64,000 nucleotides of DNA from Agrypnia vestita (GCA_016648135.1 JADDOH010001544.1:62001-126000); one strand, 5' to 3'. Shown: positions 52,493 through 63,880, counted from the first letter of the stretch. Numbers and translations are program-made. The notes: generated by a model not told the origin, from the sequence alone.

Positions 52493-52541
52493 GGGTACAG
52501 CGTTGTCGATGGGGCTGTACCCCCTCCATTAGAGGGGGGTA
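52493..52541 (+). other. Two mutually exclusive hairpins
   Basis: Hairpin 1: GGGTACAGC (52493-52501) with GCTGTACCC (52514-52522). Hairpin 2: TACCCCCTC (52518-52526) with GAGGGGGGTA (52532-52541, one bulged G). They share TACCC at 52518-52522, so only one can form at a time. The strength of both stems in G+C-richer context is unusual for the window. Confidence 0.5.
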
Positions 52542-53654
52542 ACCTAAAATCTACGTAAGAGTAGAATCAGAATCAACTTGACTCTTATATAACATGACTT
52601 ATGAAAGAATCGAAAATTTCGATTTAGAATCACGGGTTGTAGTAAAGTAAATAACAGACAGAACCTCCCCGAGCCTCTGTTGCGCCTAGTTGTTATGAAT
52701 ATATGTTTACTCTTTCCACTATATACCATGAACAGATAAATCGGGCCGAAGACCACCGATCGCGCCAGTTGTAAGCATTGTATGTATGTATTCTGGAGAA
52801 CCCAGCCGTTAATTTGCATTTTGAATATTGTGTGTGTGTTTAATAAGTATAACCGTGTATTAATCGACCGTGATTTATCTAATTTGGATGACCGGCAGGT
52901 CCAGTATACTATTGCATTCATAAAAATACGTAAAAAAAATAGATATTGCGTGTTGTTGCGCAATATTAGCGCTTCCTATTATGTACCGTCGGTTGTATTA
53001 TGCGGATACCAAGTTATACTCAGAGCGCCCTAGGCTGTATTTCGCAAGTGGTATTTATCTATCTGAATGTTCCATCGTAATCGTGACCCCGCACTCAGCC
53101 GTGGAATCCGTCCACAGGTATGCTAATATGAGACCTCGGTAACCAGGCGGCATCGTTCTAGGCGAAAAATCTACGTAGACATATTTATGTTCGCGACGCC
53201 GCTACCGGATGCGAGGAAATGACGGATGCGCCACCATGAAAGGCGATTTTGTTAGTCTGTTCAAACGATCGTCGTTTTGAGTCCGGCTCATGTTGCGCGT
53301 TAATAATGTTAGGTTAATTTCACCTCGTATGAATACAATGGCATTTCTTCTGCTACGCTACTAAAGTACTGAGTAATCGCGTCACAACGAGGAGTCCTAT
53401 ATTACTATCACTAGACGATTACTGGCCAAATTATATGTTAGACTAAACGTAAACTTAATTCAATCACGTAAATAAATTTTAAACTTAACCTTGAGCTTGC
53501 AAAAGCAGATCTCAAATAATATATTAGACTTTTAATAAATAAACTTAAAGTAAAATCGCTTTTAAAACTTTTCTTAAAGCCTTCTCTTTTAAACTTCCCA
53601 TTTAAACTTCTTTCAAAAAAAAAAAGCTTCACCCCAAATACACCCTCAACGAGG

Positions 53655-53830
53655 CAAACGTCACACTACTGACCAGCGTAACATCCGTATTTCTGTAGTA
53701 TGCACTTTATTTAGGTGTTATTTGCTGGTTGCCCAGCATTCTGATCCGTATAAAACAGGTGTAATGGCTGTTTTATATATTCATACTTTGAGCTTGAGCG
53801 GCATTATTTTGTCTCATATTATACTTGTGA
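53655..53830 (-). pseudogene. RTE-like LINE fragment
   Basis: Minus frames read TAITPVLYGSECWATSK (a hallmark 'YKTxIxPVxLYGSECWA' block, one frameshift) and VHTTEIRMLRWS. It is an internal fragment without the C-terminal end, so it was truncated at both sides. Confidence 0.7.
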
Positions 53831-53879
53831 GTTGTCTCCACTTCAAACAACCTATCGTAGTTCTGTAGAATTTATTATA

Positions 53880-54160
53880 GCATGGATTCTATTGCATTTT
53901 TTATAGCTCGGATAAAAAAGTTGCAAGACCGTTGCGCGGTGAAATCTGTAGCCCGGAGTTCGAAGCGGACACTGCTGTCCGGTCTGAGCATGGAAGGTGA
54001 ATGGAGGGTTGGGTTCCAAGCTACAACCGCGGTGAAGGTGTGTGCGCTGACGGATTTTGATCTTCTCATGCAGTACACCAACTTTTCTCACGTCGTTCTC
54101 AATATTGTCGTCCTATCTTCTTTGAGGTATTTTTTGTGGTCGCGTTCTTGGGGTTACTGA
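53880..54160. other. G+C-richer stretch with three overlapping frames, unrecognised
   Basis: Frames on both strands stay open for 68-92 codons (e.g. plus 53882-54160: ...KLQDRCAVKSVARSSKRTLL...). Openness on three frames is partly explained by composition. No domain recognised; probably an element fragment. Confidence 0.3.
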
Positions 54161-54349
54161 TACAGTTCTATGTGTGGCTACCTTAAAAAATACATTCTTT
54201 GGACATGTCTGGTCTAGCGATCTTTACCATAGTGTATAGTGTAGCCGTGATACGCACACGTACAGTTCATGGTTTCATCTGATTCTCCTTTGACCATTTT
54301 CCTATATATGTAGCTCAAATGCACTTCAGAGTAGGTACCTACTTTTCTC

Positions 54350-54350
<1 letters not shown>

Positions 54351-54428
<78 letters not shown>

Positions 54429-54443
54429 ATAATAATAAATAAG
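54351..54443 (+). repeat. (TAA)n microsatellite
   Basis: About 30 TAA units with one TAC and two AAAT interruptions near the 3' end. Confidence 0.95.
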
Positions 54444-54449
54444 GAGAGC

Positions 54450-56340
54450 CGACCCCAAATAAAATGGGAAATGGGATAAGAGAAAGAAGAAATAATAATA
54501 AATTTGTCTATTTTTGATGTGCCTTTTAATGTACCTACCTGTCTATTCTATTTGACTATAAAGGCGCATTTATAGTAGGGAGGTATTTTAGGTTTGCTGA
54601 GTTCTAGTAAAGTATTAAATATTTAGCAAACTTTCTTCAGCTAAAATTCAAGGCCAAGTTTCGCTATAATACAATTGATCTGAGAACTGATCTTTAATAA
54701 ATAATAAAAAATAAAAATAACACTTCTTTGGCAATAAATAAACGACAAGCTGTGTTGTGTTTCTTGACAGAATGCTGACACTTTACTTATATAACTTACT
54801 GTCAGCAGTTTTAATAATTGCCATAATTTATTATTTTTATTGTCATATTGATGGCTCTTACGTAAAGTAAGACAATTACAAAAAATAACAATTTTACAGG
54901 AGAGCTCTTTGAAGTTGGGCTTAACATACAATAGTATTTTGCTCTCAAATAAGTAGAAATATTTTTTTAAATTTTGCATTGTGGAGTTTATGAATATTCT
55001 TTGTGAATTTTGGTATAAAAAAGTGAAAAATTCATTTTTGGTTGATATCCGTGTTTACGTAGGGATCCTCGATACATAAGTTTTTTTTCAGATTTGCCGT
55101 GAATTTTCTAATAGAAATATAAAAATTTATGTACGAGCGTTAGAAGTTTTACTTCATTGGCATACATAAATAAACCACATTTCGCCCTATCCCTACTAAA
55201 AAAAAGTATCTTACAAGTCTTAGTTAACTTGGCCAATCTATAAATTATTACTTTTTATCTCTCTATCTTTTTATATTTATAGCTATTTGATCTACTTCTT
55301 TATTCTTCTTATCTATCGAGCTATTTTATCTACCTCCTTATTCTTGCTACTTATTGACTAACTAGTAATTTTATATACCTACTACTTCTTTATTCTTGTT
55401 TCTCAATAAATCTTTCATTTTATTATTTTTTTGAATTCTAAATCATTTTCTTACATTGTATAATTGTGATTTAACCTAGAATAAGAATGCAAATAAATTG
55501 TAAAATATAACTGCCGCAGAATTGGTATCACCTAGTGGGGCATTACAAGCTTAATTAAAAAAATGTAATTGTGATAAGATTTAAATAACGTATTAAATAA
55601 TAATCGATGCAAAAATATTCAGGGAAATAAAAATGATCTTTTTAACAAATAACAATAAAAATATGAAATATACACATTTTAATCTCTTCGACGGCTAACT
55701 TCTGTGATGAAACTTGCATCGTATGATTCGCGCGCGTGTCGTTGAATACTAAAATTTCACTAGTAAAAAACAATTGTCATCAACCTCACTAGCCCTGCGC
55801 AACCAGGCGGGCCGGGCGCCCCTGCGGGGAGGTACTGCGTGTACATCAAGCCTTGGATTAACTGCCTCTGTTGTTAATTTGATCTGGGTAATAGATTGTC
55901 GGCCTAAATCAGCTCCAGCCGCGCGGCCCACAGTTACGTCGTGTTTATAACTGCAATGTATTGCCCCAGAGCCATTCGGAGAGTTAAGATAACTAACGAC
56001 ACGCAAAACTGGTTAATTATAGCATTATGTGTTCCATTGTTCTAATTAATTGCGCGCGCGGTCGACGATCGGTCAAAAAGCCATAATAGGTTATATTAAA
56101 AAATGAAAACGCAGTTTACTCTCACTATTTGCTATTTATAACAATTAGAACGTTTTAAATAATGATGCATGGCATAGCAATATCATTAATACTTAACAGA
56201 AGACTAAAGGACGACGTGAGGAGTGGGAGGGAGATTTGAATCGAGTGGGTATAGGGGCGTGGTCACTTATAGAAGTTTCTGAGATATCTCTACATGAGAG
56301 AGTACGGGCATTATCCTTGGCTCTACCTAACCGAGTTTCT
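54450..56340. other. Intergenic; G+C-rich island at 55680-56070
   Basis: Mostly AT-rich. At 55780-56010 the sequence becomes G+C-rich (GGCGGGCCGGGCGCCCCTGC), with an 85-codon minus frame of no recognised domain, and GCGCGCGCGG lies at about 56051-56060. It resembles a CpG-bearing regulatory or conserved non-coding element more than a transposon; I see no repeat ends. Confidence 0.4.
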
Positions 56341-56344
56341 TCAG

Positions 56345-56830
56345 GGTATGCTTGGCTACAATAGTTTAGAGACTAGAATGAATTTGGATTCCACATTTTT
56401 ATGGATTGTTGCGCGATATGATCGATAATACTGAAATTATGCAGAGCATTGGTTTGTGTGTTCCTGATAATTACCTTAGACATCGTCATCATAGATTGTT
56501 TCACATTCCAATATACAAGACCAACCTGCCGATGGTTATGCCTGTTGGAAGAGCTACAGCTATGCTGAACAAAATCGCTTTGGATATTGATATATTCCAT
56601 GTGTTTTCCGAAGCAGGATTCTCCTTCACCTTTGACCAGATTATATATGTTATTAATTTTTTTTTTTTTTTTTAAATGGAGATGCGAACACGGAATACGG
56701 AATATTACGGAATTGATTACATATTCTTATTTAAATATATATATTGATGTACTTTCGTAATATGTATGCATTAAATTTAAATTTGTAATGTACATATTAT
56801 CGAATAAATAAATGAATTGAATTGAATTAT
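56345..56830 (+). pseudogene. LINE 3' end, family D, with SINE tail fragment
   Basis: The 89-codon frame at 56406 reads MLRDMIDNTEIMQSIGLCVP, then HRRLFHIPIYKTNLPMVMPV-type sequence and GRATAMLNKIALDIDIFHVF, a LINE C-terminal block. The 3' UTR ends ATAAATAAATGAATTGAATT at about 56804-56826, as in the 34860-35106 copy. A T-run plus SINE tail sequence is inserted at about 56655-56735. Confidence 0.7.
56655..56735 (-). repeat. SINE tail fragment inserted in a LINE 3' UTR
   Basis: An 18-base T-run is followed by AAATGGAGATGCGAACACGG-AATACGG, the reverse complement of the SINE's conserved 3' tail. Further similarity (GGAATTGATTACATATTCTTA) is degenerate. The head is missing, consistent with 5' truncation. 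Confidence 0.6.
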
Positions 56831-56849
56831 AGACTAAGAGCCAGCGACC

Positions 56850-57329
56850 GCCAGACGTACTTTATAGTATCACACCTGAAATATTTTCTGTACATGTACA
56901 CTATAGGAGGGAAGGAGTTAATATAATGACATTTAATTACGAGGGATTTTGGCAGATAATACAGGTACAAAAAAGAGTAAAAGTAAAACATAAAAATAAC
57001 AAACCTGACAATGTTTAACAGAACAGAATTATACACTCATATTAATCATTGCCAGACACTTTTTGGGGGTTATTTCTTACCCCAGACGCTTTTAAACTCT
57101 ATTAATAATCACGTCATTTACGTTATAGTAATAAATCTCAATTTTGTATATTTTATTTGGGCCACTATTTTACAATATTACCTGATACCTTACATTTTAA
57201 AGTTCTGCTTACCCATTTTTTGTACCCGTATTATCTGCCAAAATCGCCCAAACTTAAATGTCATCCTATCCAAACCTTGTAACCCAACCAGAAAATATTT
57301 CAGGTTTGATACTAAAACGTAAGTCTGGC
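56850..57329. mobile_element. Non-autonomous element with ~120-bp terminal inverted repeats
   Basis: Left arm 56850-56975 (GCCAGACGTACTTTATAGTA, ACACCTGAAATATTTTCTG, ATGACATTTAA, GATTTTGGCAGATAATACAG then GTACAAAAAA) is the reverse complement, with interspersed mismatches, of 57205-57329. The spacer of about 230 bp is AT-rich. Mismatches between arms suggest age. No duplication at the borders was certain. Frames inside (56827-57036 minus, 57011-57322 plus) are by-products. Confidence 0.7.
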
Positions 57330-57334
57330 AGAGT

Positions 57335-58520
57335 CAAGCAGAATAAGACAGAGTCTTAAGTTTTGTATTACTAAAAATGATGCGTCATTGAAAACGTTAT
57401 AATTGTTATAAATAATAAATAGTGAAGGTAAACAGCGTTATCAATTTTAAAATAATTTAAAATGGCCTTTAACAAAGTTACATAAAAAAAGTTAGGTGTC
57501 AACTCGTTATTTTTTCATTTTTTAAAATGCGTGCCAAAAGCAGAACAAATTATTCGTCAATCGATGAAAAATTTCAGCTCTACGAGATATTATGTTTGCA
57601 TTAACGTTGATAATTTGTTATAATATTTAATTACAGGCCTTCGAAATGGAATGTCAAGTAGACAAAAGTGATCACTTTCGACGCCTCCTTCTGTTAAAAT
57701 GACGGGGTGCTTCTTTTCGCAGAAGTATCGAAAAACTTGAAAAGCTAACAAGAAGTTGTTAATTATAGAGGAGGATATATTATTTATCAATTCGTTGTTT
57801 TTTTTATTCTATCGTCTAGTCTTCTCTATACATTTTGAAATAAATGGACAGTACTTAAGTTAGCACTTAATATAATGCTTTTTGATCTATGATTTTAAAA
57901 ATTATTCGAGATACGGGGTGCATGTATAAAAATCTGAAAGTCATGAAAATAGGTCACACTTTAAATGCTTATATCTCGGAAAGTATACAATCAACAAGAC
58001 ATATACACATTTTTAATTGTGGATTATTTCGATGGCTTATGGTCATAATTGATGGAATACCTTCTGCGATAGACAGTATTTACCTAAGATTTAATCCAAG
58101 AATTCCCATAACGCGCGTCTATGAAATGATAAATATTTTCCATTAATTCTTTCCCAATTATATACAGTAGCGTAAAATTTTAATAATTCCTAATGATCAA
58201 TTATTGTAAATGAATAAATAATTTCTTTAATCACAGTCATAGCAAACACAGAAGAGATTTTTTATAGTTAAGTAATTAAGCTACTGGTAATTACATTATT
58301 ATTTTTATCTTCGAAATACAGCTTTATTTAGGCGAGGAATTACTGACCCTAATGACAAAACCAGATTTGATGATATCTGGTGGTACGTATTGGGTGTACA
58401 AAAAATACTTCAATGGATAATTCTACTGTAATGGTTTAACATTTCAGAACCAAACATGGGACCTGCAGCGATTGGGTGTTGATGAATATCATCATTTGAA
58501 ATATAAATTTAATGAGGCAA
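57335..58520. other. Intergenic, no gene recognised
   Basis: An 85-codon frame at 57889-58146 has no recognisable motif. No elements seen. Confidence 0.45.
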
Positions 58521-58523
58521 CAA

Positions 58524-58767
58524 GAAATATATTCAGTTAAATGTATCCATGAATAATATCGCATTATTAAAATATATATACAATTCTTTGCTTTTGGGTA
58601 AAACTTCTAATATTGAGTTTTGTTGAAGCTGAAATAATGGCAGGTGAAATATATTCAGTTAAATGTATCCATGAATAATATCGCATTATTAAAATATATA
58701 TACAATTCTTTGATTATGGGTAAAACTTCTAATATTTAGTTTTTTTGAAGCTGAAATAATGGCAGAT
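58524..58767 (+). repeat. Recent 122-bp tandem duplication
   Basis: Two units starting GAAATATATTCAGTTAAATG at 58524 and 58646, with a third start (GAAATATA) at 58768 that is immediately cut off. Only a handful of differences (e.g. CTTTGCTTTTGGGT vs CTTTGATTATGGGT), so the event is young. Confidence 0.95.
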
Positions 58768-58914
58768 GAAATATACCTATTGCAATTTTCAAATTGGTCT
58801 GACGGTTATGAAATGAAATTTATAGATATTTTTTCTTTTTCGTTTGTTTACATTTGTTCAATTATCTGGATCACTGAAATCATAACAAAAGTATTTTTGT
58901 AGTAAAGTGCTGCG

Positions 58915-59108
58915 TTTGAGTATATCGGACACATTACGAAAGGACCAAATTATAGTCTAAACCTAAACCAACTCATCTTCCAGGGGAAAATAAGTTGTAA
59001 AAGAAGCGTAGGAAGACGCCAGACGCAGACATTTCATGGCTGCGTAACCTGGTTGGTATACGTGTAACTCGACAGAGTTGTTTCATGCGGCGGTAAATAA
59101 AGTCGCAA
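58915..59108 (+). pseudogene. LINE C-terminal relic
   Basis: Plus-strand frames read RFEYIGHITKGPNYSLN, then LIFQGKISCKRSVGRRQTQT and WLRNLVGIRVTRQSC: the 'YxGHVxRGxKYxLxxLIxxGKIxGRRSVGRRQxSWLxNL' tail. It is cut at 59109/59110, where the terminal sequence CTTAGAGTATATACAAAC begins. Confidence 0.7.
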
Positions 59109-59109
59109 T

Positions 59110-59127
59110 CTTAGAGTATATACAAAC
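59110..59127 (+). mobile_element. Single terminus matching the 34-bp insertion
   Basis: CTTAGAGTATATACAAAC is identical to the first 18 bases of the insertion at 9581-9614, and it also starts within a LINE C-terminal relic. The opposite terminus is not visible downstream. Confidence 0.4.
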
Positions 59128-59519
59128 TAATTTTTTAACTTTTCTCCCATCACAAGGTTATGTCGCACATATAATTTGTATTGTGCTGACCCTAACATTG
59201 ATGCTGATATTCTTGCAGACACCTTATCTTCGTTCAAAAACTCACTGATACACAATATCCATTTTCTAAACGATGACATGAACCTATAGATCCATTAAAT
59301 CAATCATTCATTAAATACCAATCGCACTACACTCAAACACAAAATATATAATATAAATAAATGTACATGTAAAATATAATTAATTGCAAAAATACATGTT
59401 ACTAGAGCGTGCCGAAGACACTTGTAATTGGGATAATGGGCATAGTCTTCACCATAATGTTTATTATCACAGTATCATGTACCTATTATCCTGTTAGTGT
59501 CTCTAATAAATAAAAAAAA

Positions 59520-59597
59520 TAATGTATGTACAATCTAAGGTCGCTAGAATGATCGCCGACCTCCTATAGGACCATAAGAAGAAGAAGAAGAAAATAA
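59520..59597 (+). pseudogene. RTE-like LINE extreme 3' end with (GAA)n tail
   Basis: Reads VARMIADLL-stop-DH followed by AAGAAGAAGAAGAAGAA. 'ARMIADLR' plus GAA repeats is the standard end of these LINEs. Under 80 bp remain. Confidence 0.55.
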
Positions 59598-59599
59598 AG

Positions 59600-60418
59600 C
59601 TGTAAACCTTTAATTTTTTAATGGTTTTGTTTTCCTTCGCTGTCTGATATTAATTATGGAGTTCACAGTACTTCATACTTCAATTCATTGAAGCAAAGAA
59701 GCATATTCAAGCCAAAGACAATATTGCTAATAATTTGTTTCCATTTTTTATGAGATAAGTAAAGTCTGTTAAAACATTTAGAAAACACTATTCATAGTAA
59801 TCTGTAGACAAAACATTGCAAATGTTTATAGTTGGGTAAAAGCTACTGTTAGCTGCTGGATAAAGGACTGACTTGGAATCAAAAAGGTTTTGGGCTTCAG
59901 GCTTAGAAGCATTTTTTGTAAATGAATCACCTCTTCTGAAATCGATAAGCCTGAGCACCTTTTGGAGGGCAAAGCAATGATTTACCATAACCGTGCAGCC
60001 CAATGGGGTCGAGGTCTGGAGGTTAAAAGAAGCCTTCATTAAATATCTGGAGGCTCTTGATGTGTGGACGTATGTTAAACAGCTCTGTTGTTGACTACAT
60101 TACGAAAGAAAAGGTTTTAAGAAGCTTAAACTAAGAACCAACAAAAATTACCTAACGAAGGAAACAATACTTATGATACTCTCCACCAAGATAAATATTA
60201 TGTATTTTCTTATAGAAGGCAGCAAGAGTAATTACAGAAAGTGGCTTATTGTCCGAAATTCATAATAAATTTTACACAGGGAAAATCAGCGTATTCTAAC
60301 TTAAACATATAATTTTCATAGTCGATAAAACACAAAATGAAGATAAAGAAACATACTTTCAACGGGTTAAAAAAAACTTAACACGCACGAAGGGGTTCAG
60401 AAAAAAATCCAACAGATA
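59600..60418. other. Unassigned, 83-codon minus frame
   Basis: The frame at 59788-60039 (minus; ...KPEAQNLFDSKSVLYPAANS...) has no domain that I recognise. The neighbouring plus frame is unrelated. Confidence 0.3.
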
Positions 60419-60419
60419 T

Positions 60420-60592
60420 TTTTTTTAAAAAGAGGTTTGTACACGGATTATATATCACATCAATATTTTTGCTATTTTTAGACTAAAACTAAAAGCCTGT
60501 GTTATGAATAATACGACTAAATTGCTGGTCTCGAACCCGTGATCACTGGATCACTAGGCAAGTGTCTTAACCATTAGACCAATAAACAACGC
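60420..60592 (-). repeat. tRNA-derived SINE, near full length
   Basis: On minus: TTGGTCTAATGGTTAAGACA, GCCTAGTGATCCAGTGATCA, CGGGTTCGAGACC (B-box with a base change), AGCAATTTAGTCGTATTATT, and a tail GATGTGATATATAATCCGTG, ending in an A-run (T-run on plus near 60420). Confidence 0.75.
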
Positions 60593-60599
60593 AAATGTT

Positions 60600-61214
60600 T
60601 ACACGCCAACGCACGCAGATTTATTGGATTGAAAATCTTTATTATTTATTTAATAGCAATTCGAAGATATTTTCCGTAGACTTGAACCACTTATGCGAGT
60701 GATATACGACATTTAAAATGTCGTAAGTGATCTTAAAATATCGGCTGGACTTCAGGTAAATCAGATTATTTTAAATATAAACAGTCATTATAGCACAAAG
60801 TTTAAAAGTATAAATTAAAGTCGTTTGTTTTGTTTTCTATTATGTCTTTATACAAAAATAATGCTTATTTCCTTTGATGCTAAGTATAAATTATAGCCAA
60901 AATCGTATATCACGGTTTTTACTTAGCATTAAATGGATGTAGGTATTCAGGAGTACAAAACCATAACACCAGAGTATTTAATTTATTATTATTCAACATA
61001 ATCTTCTGACGTTTGTCTGTATTTGTAGGGAAACTCGAACGAAAACGAAAGGAACCCGATGTATTAATTATATTACATTGATATATAAATTTTCTTTAAA
61101 ATACAGGCATTGCCTTGACATGTCATATTTTTGTTATAAATATTTTTCGTATAGAAAACCAACAATTCATAATGTTATTGTACTTAAATCAGGTAGTTTT
61201 TAAATTACGTCTTA
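60600..61214. other. Intergenic, no gene recognised
   Basis: Direct near-repeat AAAGTATAAATTA / TAAGTATAAATTATAG near 60810 and 60885; otherwise nothing supported. Confidence 0.4.
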
Positions 61215-61950
61215 TACAGGGTGTCTCATAATTAGTAGCAAAAACTTTACAGGTGGATTCCTGCTTTAATGATGAGTCGAAATTTTTGCTCGTTATAAAA
61301 TTTGTTTTAAACACTATTTATTTAAAAACATTACATTTTCCCGATATAACCGCCTCATCAAAGAAATAAGGAAAGTTAGACAGATCGAAATCTGATTAAA
61401 CAAGTAACTCATGTATATCGCTAAGTAACGCGCAAAATCGAATAAAAAAATCTGGTTTATGGTGAGGAGTTTAACATCCTTGGCAGATACGACTATAAAC
61501 TAAACTCTATTTATCTGAAAATCTTCATCTTCTCGTGATTAATTTTGTTAGATATCAAACCGTTGCCTAAGATTTTTTTCTTCAGTCTCGATTTTCAACA
61601 ATCTATGGCAATTAATTTTACAAATGGGAAACAGGGCAACTGAAATAGATATGTTAATCACCTATAATTTGTAACAATATAATATTAATTTTTATTTACA
61701 AATATCAGTAAGCTCGGGTGAAAAATATAAAAAAACAAACAAGGTTTTATGGAAATCCATAGGACATTCTGGTTGAGTTTTGTGGGATATTTTGCTGTAT
61801 GTTCTGGGACAATTTGTAGCTTTGATGACTTAAGAAATGTCTTATCAGAAGATTTTGAGCAGCTGTGAAAAATCGAGAACGTTTTATAATTTCCTTGGGT
61901 TTTTTATCTCTGAAATCCGTGGCTCAAATACATAATGCACAGGGTGATTA
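61215..61950. mobile_element. Possible non-autonomous element or end of a Tc1/IS630-type transposon
   Basis: TACAGGGTGTCTCATAATTA (61215) is the start commonly seen at the ends of Tc1/IS630-like insect elements, and GCACAGGGTGATTATTAAGA lies at about 61937. Both are in the same orientation, so they are not a matched terminal pair. Within lies ATATAACCGCCTCATCAAAG. The transposase relic at 62600-62994 could belong to the same element. Confidence 0.3.
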
Positions 61951-62599
61951 TTAAGAAACATTATTAAACAACCTTATACGGCAGCTTCTTTCTGCCAGTT
62001 AGCTCGCTAAGTCTTTAATTCCTTTAAATTACTATCAGCTGATATTATTTATAAAGTAATAAAGGAGCACCTCCGGCCGAAACTTGAACAAAACAACAAC
62101 AGAGGATCCCACAAAAAAGCCCAACACAAAACGGACCCGGGCTTTTATTAATAACGAATAAACGCGGCTGTGAAATATCGAAAGATGAAAAAGTCGGTAA
62201 TGATGACTAATGTATTTATTATGATCACGTATGGAAGCAGACTTTATTCGGCTTATGAATCCGATGTTGAGCTCAGTGGCGACACGTGATATTTAAATGT
62301 TTAAAATATATTCGTCGGGTATGGTTGCTGGATGGAAAGATTTACTAAGAAGGATATATAGGACTTTAAAAAATTGATAATGTGTGGATGTTCTGAAAAT
62401 GGAATTGTAAAACAGTTTCGTCTATGTAAGAATATAATTCATCTAAATTAATTACATTCTGTTTTAAATAAAACGTTGTTAAAGTGGCCTCCATGGTTCC
62501 GTGCGAATCGAACAGAAGAGAATTTGTTAAATCCAATTTTTTCTGACTTAATCAAATTAAACCTAACGTCGTGGCGTCGTTTATGGTTTATTTATTTGC

Positions 62600-62994
62600 A
62601 CCACCATGCCAAAATCCATACCACACAGGCTTCTCTCGAATTTACTGTGGATTGTTCACCAAAAACAAAGTTTTGCTTATTGACAAAGCCATCTAACCAA
62701 TATGTTTCATCAGAAAAGATGATATTTTTAATCAATGTTAAGATTAATTTCAAGTTGATCAAATACATAAAGGCTACGATGGTCTACTGGTTTCAGTTCT
62801 GAGATCAACGCAATCTTATAAAAATGTAAAGACAAGTCTTTTCGCAAATTATGACAAGTTGTCGTTGTTGAAAGGCCCGATTCTTGCAAACGACGAGGAA
62901 TCAGCTCATGAACGATCAGTTCACGTTGAGTATTCACAAACGAACGCTTATTTTCATAAAATATTTGGATAATTACCAAAAATTGTGAAAGCAT
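62600..62994 (-). pseudogene. Tc1/IS630-like transposase fragment
   Basis: On minus the 88-codon frame (62994-62728) ends with LSTTTTCHNLRKDLSLHFYK and IALISELKPVDHRS (the helix-rich linker 'xTSxxTxxRILRKDLKLHPYKxQLxQELKPxDH'). A shifted frame continues KNIIFSDETYWLDGFVNKQN, then WILAWWCK. FSDE carries the first catalytic Asp (62709-62711). The later D/D(E) motifs are missing. It lies about 650 bp from the ACAGGGTG termini. Two or more frameshifts and truncations make it inactive. Confidence 0.75.
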
Positions 62995-63028
62995 GTACCT
63001 ACCTACTTTACCATTAAGATAAATTATA

Positions 63029-63170
63029 GGAATCTCACAGAGACTAAGCTATAAATATGAGAAATGTGTGTGGAAGTCTTTTCATACAATTGCCCAGGGA
63101 TTACAACCTGTATGAACTGGCTTAAGTGATCACTCTACACAGTGCAAAGTTAACCAATGCCATTGTAAGA
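63029..63170 (-). repeat. Foldback/MITE family B, partial copy
   Basis: On plus GGAATCTCACAGAGACTAAG, TATGAGAAATG, TGGAAGTCTTTT, then TGGCTTAAGTGATCACTCTA; the reverse complement aligns with 16955-17093. Boundaries approximate. Confidence 0.6.
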
Positions 63171-63179
63171 ACATTCACA

Positions 63180-63880
63180 CTTTATCAAATTTTGAATGTT
63201 CCTTCTATGTTCAAATTTGAGAATCTTTCGTTTATTTGAATGGACTATGCTTGAGATATATGTAGTCTTTTCTTATGCATACATAGATTTTTGCAGCTGG
63301 TAATGATACCTTTATATTTTTTAATGTTTACTTTACTTATTTTTTTTACTTTAATTTCCTTTACCGTGGTGGAGATTGTTAGAGAATACTAAAATAAATG
63401 AATAAATAAAATTAAAAACACAAAAACATGATAAATTTTATTAATTATACAAAAAATATGGTTGCTATGACATTTTAAAATAATATAATTCGCAATGAAA
63501 AACCTTTTATAATGTTTTTACATTTATGTGTACACCGTAGGCACCGCACTGACTTTATATGTAAGAAGGGCAATGTTGCGCCGAGCGTCCGCCAGGGGTA
63601 ACACGGTAGCGCAGGTAGCGCGGGCGTAGGTAGGTAGCGGAGATCACAACCGCTGGCGCTGTTCAAATTGTTTGGGAGGAAAACAGATGATTACTTTATA
63701 GATGGAACGTAAGTCACCATTATAATAATGCTCTTTTTAGTTACATAAATCGGGAAATAATTACGCTATTATTAAATCACTGAAAAAGTAAACAAACAGT
63801 AAGTGAACAGTAAAAAAATAGTAAAAATACACTCAATAGAATGTTTCCGACTTCAAGTTAAGATGGTAACAATATTTGAA
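63180..63880. other. Intergenic; G+C-richer patch at 63560-63670
   Basis: No gene recognised. The patch GCGCAGGTAGCGCGGGCGTA with nearby GGTAGGTAGCGGAG stands out in composition and contains a 63-codon minus frame of no recognised domain. Confidence 0.4.

Larger units (their letters stand above)
49510..53645. other. Less AT-rich block, unassigned
   Basis: About 4 kb with clearly higher G+C than its flanks, especially 49680-49960 and 50800-52560. Open frames (51576-51779, 51926-52156, 52544-52963 minus, 52782-53033) have no recognised domain. TCAATATTATTTATTTCTAT near 50010 and TTTAATATTATTTATTCTTT near 50970 share an extended context, so related sequence may be present twice. It could be a non-coding transcript, an LTR element leader, or host regulatory DNA. 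Confidence 0.35.
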
